Made by a program: the position numbers and the translations under genes. This document shows, piece after piece, positions 44,569 to 53,674 of a stretch of 64,000 nt of DNA. Each line of letters opens with the position of its first letter. The first letter of the stretch is position 1. Source of the DNA: Rhodocaloribacter sp964552015 (GTDB lineage Bacteria; Bacteroidota; Rhodothermia; Rhodothermales; ISCAR-4553); assembly GCA_964552015.1 (NCBI GenBank), contig CAZKFR010000002.1:59008-123007 (forward strand), read 5' to 3'. The notes under the pieces were generated by a model. It searched no databases. It saw only the letters and a program-made list of their open reading frames with translations, and was not told where the DNA came from.

Positions 44569-45302
44569 AGCAACGGGCGCACCGCCTGCCAGAGCTGCCG
44601 GTAGGCGCGGGTGGCGGGGGCGGACGGGGCGAAGTGCGGCAGCGGGGCGCGTTCCAGGCCCATCCGCTCGACCGTGCTCGCATAGGGAATCGCGGGCCGG
44701 AGGATGTCGGGCCAGTTTGTCAGGGCGGCAACGACCTCACGATGGAGCCGCTTGCGGCGATCCACCATGCCGAAGAAGGCACGCACGACGAGTCCGGGGA
44801 ACGGGTCGTACGTGAGGAAGGCCCGGAGCTGGGCATAGGTGCGGAGGGAGAGGGGGGTAGGAAGAAGGGGAACGAGGAGCACATCGGTGGCCCCGAGGAG
44901 GCTTTCGGAGACGAGCGAGAAGCCCGGCGGGGCATCGAGCACGAACAGGTCATGGCTCGTACGGAGGGGACGTAGGACATCAGCCAGGCGGCGTTCCGGC
45001 GCATCGTCGCCACCGAGAAGGAGGTCCATGTGGCGATAGGAGAAGTCGGCCGGCAGGAGGTCCAGGTTGGGAAAGTCGGTCTCCCGGAGGAAGGGGACCG
45101 GGTCGGAAGACGTGCGCAGGAGTTGCCCGACCGGCCGTTCGAGGCGGGGGCGTATGCGGAGGTAGTAGCTGGCGGCCCCCTGCGGGTCGAGATCCCAGAG
45201 CAGGGTTCGGTAGCCATCCCGGGCGGCCAGATAGGCCAGGTTGACGGCGGACGTCGTCTTGCCGACGCCGCCTTTGAGGTTGTACAGGGTCAGGACGGGC
45301 AT
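44556..45302 (-). CDS. ParA/MinD-type ATPase
   Basis: Deviant Walker ATPase of 248 residues. The motif KGGVGKTT carries both the deviant K10 and K15, followed by D37/D39 in WDLDPQG and Walker B LFVLDAPPG. Such proteins form nucleotide-dependent gradients that position chromosomes, plasmids, carboxysomes or other cargo. No ParB or parS lies nearby. It is 13 bp downstream of a CHAD gene and overlaps ppx at the 3' end, so a role in positioning polyphosphate granules or CHAD complexes is an inference from context. The ATG at 45302 starts the conserved strand; the longer frame is unsupported. Confidence 0.9.
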   Translation of the reverse strand: MPVLTLYNLKGGVGKTTSAVNLAYLAARDGYRTLLWDLDPQGAASYYLRIRPRLERPVGQLLRTSSDPVPFLRETDFPNLDLLPADFSYRHMDLLLGGDDAPERRLADVLRPLRTSHDLFVLDAPPGFSLVSESLLGATDVLLVPLLPTPLSLRTYAQLRAFLTYDPFPGLVVRAFFGMVDRRKRLHREVVAALTNWPDILRPAIPYASTVERMGLERAPLPHFAPSAPATRAYRQLWQAVRPLLHPS

Positions 45303-45315
45303 GGCCGAGGCGGGG

Positions 45316-46875
45316 TCAGGTGGAGAAAAGGCGTTCGACGCGTCGCCGGTTTTTGGGCCGCACGAAGTGCTCAAAGGCGCCGGTGAAGGCGGTGCGGACA
45401 TGCTGCTGGCGGTCGGCCAGGTGGGCTTCCAGCCGCCCGATGGCCGTGAACGTCTCGACGGGTGCGGCTCCTTCTGCGGCCATGCGGCGTGCGAAGGTCT
45501 GCAGCGCCTCCTGTTGCACGGCGAGGTCCTGGTACGCGCCCAGGGTGTCCTGCAACCGTTTGAGATCGTTCACCAGTTTTCTGACGGGCCGCTCGGGGTA
45601 GAGGCTGTGGAAGCTTTCGAGCAGGTAGCGCAGCTTCTTGGCGTCGATGCGAAGGGTATGCAGGGCGTCCGGTGGGCTCTGCGGCCTGATGGCGTGGCCG
45701 TGGCGGAGCAGGCGTCGCCAGGCGCGGCGGATGTGCCGGGAGGCAACGGTGCGGATGGGGCGATGCGCTTCGGGGGTGGGAGGCGGCTCCGGCGGGTCGG
45801 CCTCGAGGAACGAGCGCCATGCGGCCAGGAGCCGCCTGTAGCGGGGCGTGTCGAGGGCGGCCACGAGGGCCGCGTGCGCGGCCTGTCGCTCGCGCCGGAG
45901 GAACGCTTCGAGGGGGGCGAGATCGGTGCGAACGGCTTCGGGAAGGGCCATCCGGTACGCCTCCATCTGAAGCAGGTAGACGTCGAGGTCGCGCACCGGT
46001 CCGGTCAAGGCACCCAGCCACTTGAAAGCACTACGGAAGTGGGCGAGCGGGTCCGGAGGAAACAGGTTCTTGAGGTGGCCCAGCAGCGTGCGGGTCCGGC
46101 GGAGGGCCACACGGTAGTCATGGAGGAACTCGGGGTCCCGGCCGTCCCGCAGGCCCGGCTCGTTCAGGATCATCGTCTCGAGCAACGGGAGCAGCAGACG
46201 GCGGATGGCCCGGTCGGCCCGTTCGTCCGGGTCCAGCGTGACCTCCGGCCGGTGGGCCCGTGCGGCCGGGTCCAGCCCGAGCGTTTCCACCGCCAGGTCG
46301 AAGGGGTGGGCGTCGAGCGGCCCGGCGCCGAGGTGCTCCGTCAGAAAACGCGCCAGGCGCCGGGCTGCCCGGCGGAAGCCCCGGACCGGGTACAGGATCG
46401 CCACCGGGGGCAGCGTGGCCGTGCTCCCGTCGGGTGCGTGCCCGCGTACGTTCGTCGCCAGCAGGAGCCGCGCCACGGTTTTCTCGTCCCGGTTCAGGAA
46501 CGCCAGCGTGAGGCCGTCGAAGCGGAGCGTGAGTACGGGGCCAAGGAGGCGCGGTGCGATGCGTTCGGCCAGGGCCTCCCGGAACGGACCGGGGGGAAGG
46601 TCCTGGGGACGCTCCGGGAGGCGTCGCATCGGCAGGCTGCGGAGCCGGCGCGGCGGTCTGCGCTGCTCGATCCATAACGTGCCGCCGGCATCGGTTTCCT
46701 CCAGCAGGAGCACCGTGCCCGACCGGTACAGCCGCGCATCGAACGTGTCGGCATACCGGTAGGCGGTGGGATGCGCGTCCCGGCGTACCCGACCGAACGT
46801 CGTCCGCAGCGTTTCCTCCAGCGCACAAAGGTCCGTGCCTTCGGGCAGGCGAAAAAGGCGGATGCGTGCAGGCAT
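45316..46875 (-). CDS. CHAD domain protein with CYTH-like N-terminus
   Basis: Cytoplasmic protein of 519 residues. Residues about 1-200 read like a CYTH/triphosphate-tunnel domain (YRYADTFDARLYRSGTVLLLEE, then strands ending RFDGLTLAF and the paired VAILYPVRGFRRA). The alternating-charge EXEXK start of active enzymes is not clear, so this half may be degenerate. Residues about 225-500 form the CHAD helical domain with its conserved histidines and arginines (HDYRVALRRTRTLLGHLK, DLDVYL, LHTLRIDAKKLRYLLESF). CHAD domains bind polyphosphate and associate with granules. It is 13 bp upstream of the ParA gene and divergent from sixA. Confidence 0.88.
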   Translation of the reverse strand: MPARIRLFRLPEGTDLCALEETLRTTFGRVRRDAHPTAYRYADTFDARLYRSGTVLLLEETDAGGTLWIEQRRPPRRLRSLPMRRLPERPQDLPPGPFREALAERIAPRLLGPVLTLRFDGLTLAFLNRDEKTVARLLLATNVRGHAPDGSTATLPPVAILYPVRGFRRAARRLARFLTEHLGAGPLDAHPFDLAVETLGLDPAARAHRPEVTLDPDERADRAIRRLLLPLLETMILNEPGLRDGRDPEFLHDYRVALRRTRTLLGHLKNLFPPDPLAHFRSAFKWLGALTGPVRDLDVYLLQMEAYRMALPEAVRTDLAPLEAFLRRERQAAHAALVAALDTPRYRRLLAAWRSFLEADPPEPPPTPEAHRPIRTVASRHIRRAWRRLLRHGHAIRPQSPPDALHTLRIDAKKLRYLLESFHSLYPERPVRKLVNDLKRLQDTLGAYQDLAVQQEALQTFARRMAAEGAAPVETFTAIGRLEAHLADRQQHVRTAFTGAFEHFVRPKNRRRVERLFST

Positions 46876-47022
46876 GGCGGAGGGCCGATCGAGACGGTGG
46901 TGCACGAAAAGTACGGTGTGCGATGACAACATGCCGGCCCGGCTTCCCGGCATGGCCGTGCGAACCCTATCTTCCCGGGGCCGCCGTACCGGACCGGGCC
47001 GGGCGCCGGTGGCGTATGATCA

Positions 47023-47029
47023 AGCGGAG
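47023..47029 (+). promoter_or_regulatory. ribosome binding site of sixA
   Basis: GCGGAGG seven bases before the ATG at 47037, fixing the start within a longer open frame. Confidence 0.6.
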
Positions 47030-47036
47030 GTCAACC

Positions 47037-47531
47037 ATGAAGACGCTGCTGTTCTTCCGTCATGGGAAATCCGACTGGGATGCGGCGTTCGACCACGACC
47101 ACGAGCGGCCGCTGGCCCGTCGCGGGCAGAAAGCGGCCCGGAAGATGGGGCGGTTCCTCGCGGCCATCGGATCGTGTCCGGACTACATCGTCGCCTCGTC
47201 GGCGGTGCGGGCACGGACGACGGTGGAGCTGGCCGCCGATGCCGGTGCCTGGCCTGCCTGTCCGCGCCGGGTGACGGATGCGCTCTATGAAGCCGGCCCC
47301 GCCGATCTGCTGGCCGAGATCCGCAAGACGCCCGACACCCGTCACCGCCTGATGCTCGTCGGGCACGAACCGACCTGGTCCGAAACGATCAGCCGGTTCA
47401 TCGGTGGGGGGGCGGTGCGGTTCCCCACGGCGGCCATGGCCCGTGTCGATCTCGACATCGACCACTGGGCCGACGCCGCTTTTGGCGACGGGGAACTGAT
47501 CTGGCTCGTCATCCCGAAGGCGTTGCCCTGA
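47037..47531 (+). CDS. sixA: SixA-type phosphohistidine phosphatase
   Basis: Histidine-phosphatase-superfamily enzyme of 164 residues that removes phosphate from protein histidines, in E. coli from phosphotransfer proteins. The catalytic R8-H9-G10 (FFRHGKSDW), R58 in the SSAVRART helix and H110 (LMLVGHEPTW) are all present. The short length fits SixA rather than phosphoglycerate mutases. Divergent from the CHAD gene across 161 bp, and convergent with the GAF gene over 25 bp. SixA beside CHAD and Ppx is a recurring neighbourhood; its target here is not known. Confidence 0.92.
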   Translation: MKTLLFFRHGKSDWDAAFDHDHERPLARRGQKAARKMGRFLAAIGSCPDYIVASSAVRARTTVELAADAGAWPACPRRVTDALYEAGPADLLAEIRKTPDTRHRLMLVGHEPTWSETISRFIGGGAVRFPTAAMARVDLDIDHWADAAFGDGELIWLVIPKALP

Positions 47532-47556
47532 TCGGGATCGCCGGAAGGGGCCGGGT

Positions 47557-49977
47557 TCACGAGGCCGGCACCCCGGCGGCGCCGTCACCGCTGGCTTCGG
47601 GCAGGGGCGCGGCCACGTCGTCGGGGAGGGTGAACGAGACCTCGAACTCCGGCTCTTCTTCCGCCACCGACACGCGCAGGGCCTTCAGCCCGTAGACGCC
47701 CTGCAGGTTCTCCAGTTCGAGGTGTTCCACGGCGCCGGTCAGGTAGCCGGAGGATTGCAGGTAGTCGATGTAGCGCAGGTATTCCTCGGCTTCGCTCGGC
47801 TGTCCGTACACGATGGCGAGCTTGCCCGGCTGGGTCAGCCGTTCGTCGGTTCCCCGCACCCGGGCCTTGTCGATGCGCTTCTTGACGATCTCATACCGGA
47901 TGTTGTAGGCCCCGTCCACGTCGAAACGCTTCTCGTCCTGGCGGAAGCGGATCGAGAGGGGCTGGTCCTGCACGAGGATCAGGTGGGCCGTCTCGAGGGG
48001 CAGGCGCAGCCGCGGGCGCAGGCGTTCCATCTCCCAGACGATGCCGCACATGGTCATCAGCTGCCAGAGCCGCAGGTTGCGCAGGTACAGCCGGTCGAAC
48101 GTATGGTTTTCGACCAGGGAGGCGCCGATGTAGATGTTGTAATCGACCCCGTCCGTCTTGTACTTCTCGAAGTAGTGCGGGAACATGGCCTGGGCGTGTT
48201 CCTCCTGCCGGTCCAGGTAGTTCGAGATCGTTTCGTTGATGAGCATGACGCTCTCCTCGAAGTCCCGGCGTTGCTGGTAGAGGATGCCCAGCGTCGGATC
48301 GAGGGCGGTGCGGTAGGCTTCGATGCGTTTGCGGACGCTCTCGCCGAAGGTGGCCAGCTGGTCGAACAGGGACTCGACGTCCTCGTGCAGGAAGTTGAAG
48401 AGCATGGTCTCGTTGCCCGGGTGGAGGCCCGCGACGAGTTCGTCGATGTGCTTGCTCAGGCGGTAGCCCAGTTCGTCCAGGGCGGGAAGGGGCCGGTGGG
48501 CGCTGGCTTCGACAATGATGCCCAGCGCCATGCCCAGCTGTTCGATGAGGTCGGCCTGGATGGCGGCATTGCGGATCGTCGAGGAGTCCCGGATGTCGGA
48601 GAGGCCGTAGAGCGGGTAGACGTCCGGGAAGACGATCGGCTCGAGTTCGGCGTGGCCGGTGGCCTCGCGTTGCTCCATGAACCGGAGTGCCGCCTGGCGG
48701 AAACGCCATTCGACGGTCGGGTGGATGGCGGTGTAATGTTTCTTGATCAGCGCCTGCACGCGGTCCTCCTGCTCTTCGAGGCTCCGCTTCATGGCCGTGG
48801 CGAGCAGGGTGATCACGTCATCGAGCAGGGCCACATTGAGCGCATTGATGGCGCCGGGCCGGGGAGAAGCAAGTTCCAGCAGGCCCAGCAGCCGGTCCTC
48901 GTACCAGAGGGGGGCAATGACCAGGTTACGCAAGTGTTGCCGGCGCAGATGCTCCTCGAAGCCCGTACAGACCGTGCAGGTGTTCAGGTCGTCGACGATC
49001 AGCGGGGAACGGGTCTGGAGGGCCTGCACATAGTACGAGTGTTCCTTTCGGGAACATTCGGGCAGGCTGTTTTCGCTCATGAGCAGGCTGTGCCCGATGG
49101 CCCGTGCCCCCGTGATGGTATCGGTGTCGTTGTGGAGGAAGCCGATGAGGCCGAGGCGCAGATCCGGAACACGGAGCAAGTTGCGAAGCCGCTGCTGGAG
49201 CGTGTCGATCTGCTCGGAGGAGGTGAGCGCACCGCGCTTGAGCAGGTCGTCTTTGAGCCGGGAGAGGATCTGCTGGGTCGTTACGTCGACGGCGGTTACG
49301 ACGGTGAAGCCCCGGAAGAAGAAGAGATCCGGTGGTAACAGGTCCTGCCAGAGCGCCAGGTTCGTCGGGTTGGCCAGCATACGCTGGATGTCCTGTTCGG
49401 AGAGGGGTTTCACCTCCCCCCGGCATGCGACGGACAGGAAGCGGGTGTCCATCTGAATTTTGTAATGTCGCTCGAGGCCGCTCTCCGCCTCGGGTGTGGT
49501 GGCAATGACCGAGAACTCGGCCTGCGAATCGACCCCGTAGAATTCCCGCAGGATGTGGTGATAGGCCTGTAGAATGGACTTGGTCTCGTGGAGTTCGGTC
49601 TCGCCGAACGGTTTGTCGTTGATGAGGACGTCGTCGTGCAGGCGTTCGGTGAGGTTGAGCCGGGCAAAGGCCTCGGTAGCGTAAAAGCTACGGAGTTCGA
49701 AGGGGATGAAGGCGGCCCCCAGAACCTGGTCGGAGGTTGCCATGGGGAAGACGGCCGTCATCATCAGGTCGAGCAGGTTGTGGTGGTGCTCGAGGACTTC
49801 GGGCTCGATGGCGGGGCCACACACTTCCGGGGCTTCCTCCAGCATCGACAGGATGATGCCGGCGAGCCGTGCCCGGGGGGAGGACGTGGCCCGGGCCTCC
49901 TGACGCCAGAAATCGATCAGGGGGTCGAGGCTGAGGGCGTGTTCGAACGGGAAGGGCTGAGGCTTCTGAGTCGCCAT
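47557..49977 (-). CDS. large GAF domain protein with three clustered cysteines
   Basis: Soluble protein of 806 residues with no signal peptide or membrane helix. The first 260 residues are helical and unfamiliar. A GAF-type domain spans about 270-400 (GLIGFLHND, SLPECSRKEH, NLVIAPLWYEDRLLGLLEL) and holds C308, C334 and C337. The arrangement (ECSRKEH and CTVC) could bind a metal, heme or iron-sulfur cluster, or be a redox switch. Long helical segments about 400-620 follow, and a C-terminal region (KLAIVYGQPSEAEEYL) ends the protein. No output enzyme domain is recognisable, so signalling must be by interaction. It ends 25 bp from the stop of sixA. Confidence 0.82.
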   Translation of the reverse strand: MATQKPQPFPFEHALSLDPLIDFWRQEARATSSPRARLAGIILSMLEEAPEVCGPAIEPEVLEHHHNLLDLMMTAVFPMATSDQVLGAAFIPFELRSFYATEAFARLNLTERLHDDVLINDKPFGETELHETKSILQAYHHILREFYGVDSQAEFSVIATTPEAESGLERHYKIQMDTRFLSVACRGEVKPLSEQDIQRMLANPTNLALWQDLLPPDLFFFRGFTVVTAVDVTTQQILSRLKDDLLKRGALTSSEQIDTLQQRLRNLLRVPDLRLGLIGFLHNDTDTITGARAIGHSLLMSENSLPECSRKEHSYYVQALQTRSPLIVDDLNTCTVCTGFEEHLRRQHLRNLVIAPLWYEDRLLGLLELASPRPGAINALNVALLDDVITLLATAMKRSLEEQEDRVQALIKKHYTAIHPTVEWRFRQAALRFMEQREATGHAELEPIVFPDVYPLYGLSDIRDSSTIRNAAIQADLIEQLGMALGIIVEASAHRPLPALDELGYRLSKHIDELVAGLHPGNETMLFNFLHEDVESLFDQLATFGESVRKRIEAYRTALDPTLGILYQQRRDFEESVMLINETISNYLDRQEEHAQAMFPHYFEKYKTDGVDYNIYIGASLVENHTFDRLYLRNLRLWQLMTMCGIVWEMERLRPRLRLPLETAHLILVQDQPLSIRFRQDEKRFDVDGAYNIRYEIVKKRIDKARVRGTDERLTQPGKLAIVYGQPSEAEEYLRYIDYLQSSGYLTGAVEHLELENLQGVYGLKALRVSVAEEEPEFEVSFTLPDDVAAPLPEASGDGAAGVPAS

Positions 49978-50173
49978 GACGTCGTCGGTATGCTGGAGCG
50001 CCTCCGGTATCGGCCTTGAACGACAGGGGCTTCGCCAGGTTGCGCTTTCCTCTCCGGGGGCGGGATGCCTATTTTCCGCACACCTTTGGACGCGCCGGGC
50101 CGGACGAAGGTTACGGGTTGATCCCGCCGTTGCGCGAAGTCGGCCTGTGCCCGGCGCATGATCAACGGACGCG

Positions 50174-51655
50174 ATGGCCTGCACCGACCGCGTAGAGGGG
50201 AGAACGAAGCCGGGATGGACCCGGCGGTTCGGGGGGGTGGCGGGTCTGTTGCTGTTTGTGCTGATGATGGTGCTCGCGCCGCCGGAGGGGCTCCCGGTGC
50301 CGGCGTGGCATACGGCGGCCGTCGGGGTCCTCATGGCCGTATGGTGGATGACGGAGGCCCTCCCGATCGCCGCGACGGCGCTGTTGCCCATCGTCGTGTT
50401 TCCGCTGCTGGGGGTGGCGGACCTGCGCGCGGCGACAGCGCCGTATGCCAGTCCACTCGTTTTTCTGTTTCTGGGCGGGTTCATCCTAGCGCAGGGGATG
50501 CAGCGCTGGGGGCTGCACCGGCGGCTGGCGCTGGGCATCCTGGCCCGTGTCGGTACGGGGCCGGGTCGGATCGTGGCCGGGTTCATGGCGGCAGGCGCGC
50601 TGCTGAGCATGTGGGTGAGCAACACGGCCACGGCGCTGATGATGCTGCCGCTGGGGCGCTCGGTCGTCGAGCTGGCTCGGGAGGCGCCGGAGGAAGGGGG
50701 GACGTCGCACCGACAGGCCTTTTCGGTGGCGCTCATGCTGGGCATTGCCTATGCATGCAGCGTGGGCGGGATGGCCACCCTCATCGGCACGCCACCCAAC
50801 ACGCTGCTGGCTGCTTTCCTGCATGAGACCTACGGCCGGGACCTGGGGTTTGCCCGGTGGCTCGGGCTGGGCCTGCCGCTCGTGGCGCTCGGGTTGCCCC
50901 TCACGTTCATCGTGCTGACCCGGCTGGTCTTTCCCCTGCGCCTGACCACGCTACCCGGCGGGGTCGCGCTCATGGTCCGGGAGCGACAGCGGCTCGGCCC
51001 CATCACGTGGCCGGAGCGGATCGTGGCGGTGGTGTTCGGCATGGTGGCCCTGCTCTGGATGACCCGCCCGCTCCTGGCCGCCTACGTACCCGGCCTGTCG
51101 GATACCGGGATCGCGATCTTCGGGGCGGTGGTGCTGTTCGTCCTTCCGGCCGGTCCGGGGCGCGGGGAGCGGCTGCTGGCCTGGGCGGATGCGGAAGCCC
51201 TGCCCTGGGGCGTGCTGCTCCTCTTTGGGGGCGGGCTGAGCCTGGCTTCGGCCATTCAGGAGACGGGGCTGGCGGAAGCCATCGGGGCGGGGCTGGCCGG
51301 GTTGTCCGCGTGGCCGCCGCAGCTGCTCGTGTTCGCGCTGACGACGACGGTCATCTTGCTGACGGAGCTGACGAGCAACACGGCCACGGCCGCCGCGTTC
51401 CTGCCGGTGGCGGCCTCGGCGGCGGTGGGGCTGGGGGAAGACCCGCTCCTGTTCGCCGTGCCGGCTGCGCTGGCGGCCAGCTGTGCGTTCATGCTGCCGG
51501 TGGCCACGCCACCGAATGCCATCGTCTATGGCAGCGGGGTCCTCACCATCGGCCAGATGGCCCGCGCCGGTCTGGTCCTCAACCTCGGCTTCGCCCTTCT
51601 GATTACGCTGCTCACCTGTTTCTGGCTGCCCGTCGTCTTTCCACCCCAGCCCTGA
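50174..51655 (+). CDS. SLC13/DASS-family sodium:anion symporter
   Basis: Inner-membrane transporter of 493 residues, about 11-12 helices in two inverted halves. Both SNT ion-binding motifs are present: SNTATALMMLP in the first half and SNTATAAAFLP in the second, each followed by a TPPN loop (GTPPNTLLAAF and TPPNAIVYGSG). Substrates of the family are dicarboxylates, sulfate and sometimes phosphate; sequence alone does not decide. It is divergent from the GAF gene across 196 bp in which I see no gene or clear promoter. Confidence 0.92.
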   Translation: MACTDRVEGRTKPGWTRRFGGVAGLLLFVLMMVLAPPEGLPVPAWHTAAVGVLMAVWWMTEALPIAATALLPIVVFPLLGVADLRAATAPYASPLVFLFLGGFILAQGMQRWGLHRRLALGILARVGTGPGRIVAGFMAAGALLSMWVSNTATALMMLPLGRSVVELAREAPEEGGTSHRQAFSVALMLGIAYACSVGGMATLIGTPPNTLLAAFLHETYGRDLGFARWLGLGLPLVALGLPLTFIVLTRLVFPLRLTTLPGGVALMVRERQRLGPITWPERIVAVVFGMVALLWMTRPLLAAYVPGLSDTGIAIFGAVVLFVLPAGPGRGERLLAWADAEALPWGVLLLFGGGLSLASAIQETGLAEAIGAGLAGLSAWPPQLLVFALTTTVILLTELTSNTATAAAFLPVAASAAVGLGEDPLLFAVPAALAASCAFMLPVATPPNAIVYGSGVLTIGQMARAGLVLNLGFALLITLLTCFWLPVVFPPQP

Positions 51656-51704
51656 TCCACCGCAGGGGCATCGTGCACGCCGGGTCGCGGGCTGTCAGGG
51701 AAAA

Positions 51705-51723
51705 CCTTACATTCTATGTAGGG
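51705..51723. promoter_or_regulatory. dyad upstream of the PAS histidine kinase gene
   Basis: CCTTACAT-TCT-ATGTAGGG forms an 8-bp dyad with one G-T pair. It is 33 bp before a TATACT (51756-51761) that could serve as a -10 element, with no good -35. It might be an activator site or a short terminator after the SLC13 gene. Confidence 0.25.
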
Positions 51724-51815
51724 GAATCCTCACGAACGACCCGGACCGATTGGGCTATACTGACCCGTCCGGGTGCCCCGTTCGGTCTGTTCATGAACCA
51801 TCGCGGCACTATCTC

Positions 51816-53672
51816 ATGCATCCCTCCCTCATTCCGACCCATCTCCTGGCCGAAGGCGATCGGGAACAGAGTCCGTACTACCTCGACATGGCCGGTGTCC
51901 TTTTCCTCATGCTCGATGCCGCCGGGCGGGTGACGCGCATCAACGCTCGCGGGTGCGAATTGCTCGGCCGGTCCATGGACGAGGTGGTGGGCGAAGCCTG
52001 GCTGGAACGGTTCGTGCTGGCGCCGGACCGGGACGCGGTGCAGGCCTTTTTCGAGCGGATCCGCCGGGGCGATACCGAGGACAGCGGCTACATCGAGTAC
52101 CGGGTGGCGGCGGCGGACGGGGAGGAGCGGATCGTCGCGTGGAACAACGTCATCGTGCGCGATGATGCCGGAGAGGTGGTTGCGCTGCTCAGCACGGGCA
52201 CCGACGTAACCCCGCGCCGGCGGGCGGAAGAGGCGCTCCGGGTCAGCGAGGAGCGCTACCGGAGCCTCTACAACCAGACCCCGGCCATGCTCCACTCCAT
52301 CGACCGGGAGGGCCGCATCCTCAGCGTGAGCGACTACTGGCTCGAGCACATGGGGTACGAGCGCGACGAAGTGATCGGGCGACCGCTGACCGACTTCATG
52401 GACGAGGCCTCCCGGGAGCGCGCGATCCGGGAAACGTTCCCCTCCTTTTTCGAGGCCGGCTGCTGCAAGGACGTACCCTACCGGTTCGTCCGAAAGGACG
52501 GGACGGTGCGGGACGTGCTGCTCTCGGCCACGGCCGAGCGGGATGCCCGCGGCGAGATCGTCCGCTCGCTGGCCGTCGTGGAGGATGTCACCGAGCGCCT
52601 GCGTACGGAGCAGGCGTTGCGAGCGAGTGAGGCCCGCGTGCGGGCCATCCTGGAGACGACCGTCGACGCCATCATCACCATCGACACGCGGGGCATCATC
52701 CAGTCGTTCAACCGGGCCGCCGAACGCATCTTCGGCTACCGGGCCGACGAGGTCATCGGCCGGAGCGTGAACCTGCTCATGCCCGAGCCCTACCGCACCG
52801 AGCATGACGCGTACATACAGAACTACCTGGAAACCGGACAGGCCAAGATTATCGGGATCGGGCGCGAAGTGTACGGGCGGCGCAAGGATGGGACCACCTT
52901 CCCCATGGATCTGGCCGTGAGCGAGGTCCGGCTCGATGTGCCGGGCCGCGACCGGCCGGAGATCACCTTCACCGGCATCATCCGGGACATTACCGAGCGC
53001 CGGCGGCTGGAGCAGGAGATCCTGCGCATCAGCGACCAGGAACGGGTGCGCGTCGGGCAGGACCTGCACGACGGGCTCGGGCAGATGCTCACCGGCATCG
53101 GTCTGATCACGCGCAACCTGGTTCGCCGTCTCGCTGCCGAAGACCATCCGCTGGCGGAGGAACTGGCCGAGGTGGCGGACATGATCAAGGAGGCCGACCT
53201 GCAGGCCCGCAGCCTGGCGCGGGGTCTCGTCCCCGTCGACCTGGACGAGCACGGCCTGGCGGCGGCGCTGGCGCGTCTGGCCCGTAACGCCGAGCGCCTC
53301 TTTGGCATCACGTGCACGTTCGAGGAGGTCGGCTCGCCGGTCATCACCGAGAGCGACGTGGCGCTGCACCTTTACCGCATCGCGCAGGAGGCGGTCAGCA
53401 ACGCCGTCAAGCACGGGCAGGCCGGGACGGTACGCCTGTACCTGGTGGCCCGGGACGATCAGGTGGTGCTTCGCATCCAGGACGATGGCCAGGGTTTCCC
53501 CGAGACGCCCTTGAAGGAGCAGGGTATGGGGGTGCGCATCATGCAGTACCGCGCCCGCATCATCAACGGTCTGCTCGAGATCCACTCCGGCGTCGACCGC
53601 GGTACGGTGGTCACGTGCACCCTGACCCATCCACGGCACGTATCCGAACCCACGCCAAACCTTCGTGTGTGA
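51816..53672 (+). CDS. PAS-domain sensor histidine kinase, NarL-class
   Basis: Cytoplasmic-looking kinase of 618 residues with no membrane helix. Three PAS domains lie at about 25-135, 150-265 and 275-395 (the last with AIITIDTRGIIQSFN, FGYRADEVIG and GRRKDGTTFPMDL). A HisKA_3 dimerisation domain has H418 in QDLHDGLGQ, and HATPase_c has DDGQGFP and GMGVRIMQYRA. The sensing signal is cytoplasmic; no heme or flavin residues are obvious. An earlier in-frame start at 51750 adds an unlikely 22-residue leader. The cognate regulator starts 2 bp after its stop. Confidence 0.94.
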   Translation: MHPSLIPTHLLAEGDREQSPYYLDMAGVLFLMLDAAGRVTRINARGCELLGRSMDEVVGEAWLERFVLAPDRDAVQAFFERIRRGDTEDSGYIEYRVAAADGEERIVAWNNVIVRDDAGEVVALLSTGTDVTPRRRAEEALRVSEERYRSLYNQTPAMLHSIDREGRILSVSDYWLEHMGYERDEVIGRPLTDFMDEASRERAIRETFPSFFEAGCCKDVPYRFVRKDGTVRDVLLSATAERDARGEIVRSLAVVEDVTERLRTEQALRASEARVRAILETTVDAIITIDTRGIIQSFNRAAERIFGYRADEVIGRSVNLLMPEPYRTEHDAYIQNYLETGQAKIIGIGREVYGRRKDGTTFPMDLAVSEVRLDVPGRDRPEITFTGIIRDITERRRLEQEILRISDQERVRVGQDLHDGLGQMLTGIGLITRNLVRRLAAEDHPLAEELAEVADMIKEADLQARSLARGLVPVDLDEHGLAAALARLARNAERLFGITCTFEEVGSPVITESDVALHLYRIAQEAVSNAVKHGQAGTVRLYLVARDDQVVLRIQDDGQGFPETPLKEQGMGVRIMQYRARIINGLLEIHSGVDRGTVVTCTLTHPRHVSEPTPNLRV

Positions 53673-53674
53673 CC

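Noticed and set aside
49978..50745. N-terminal extension of the GAF protein
   Set aside because: It runs antisense over the SLC13 transporter gene, and its residues are Ser/Arg/Pro-rich. The ATG at 49977 gives a sensible start.
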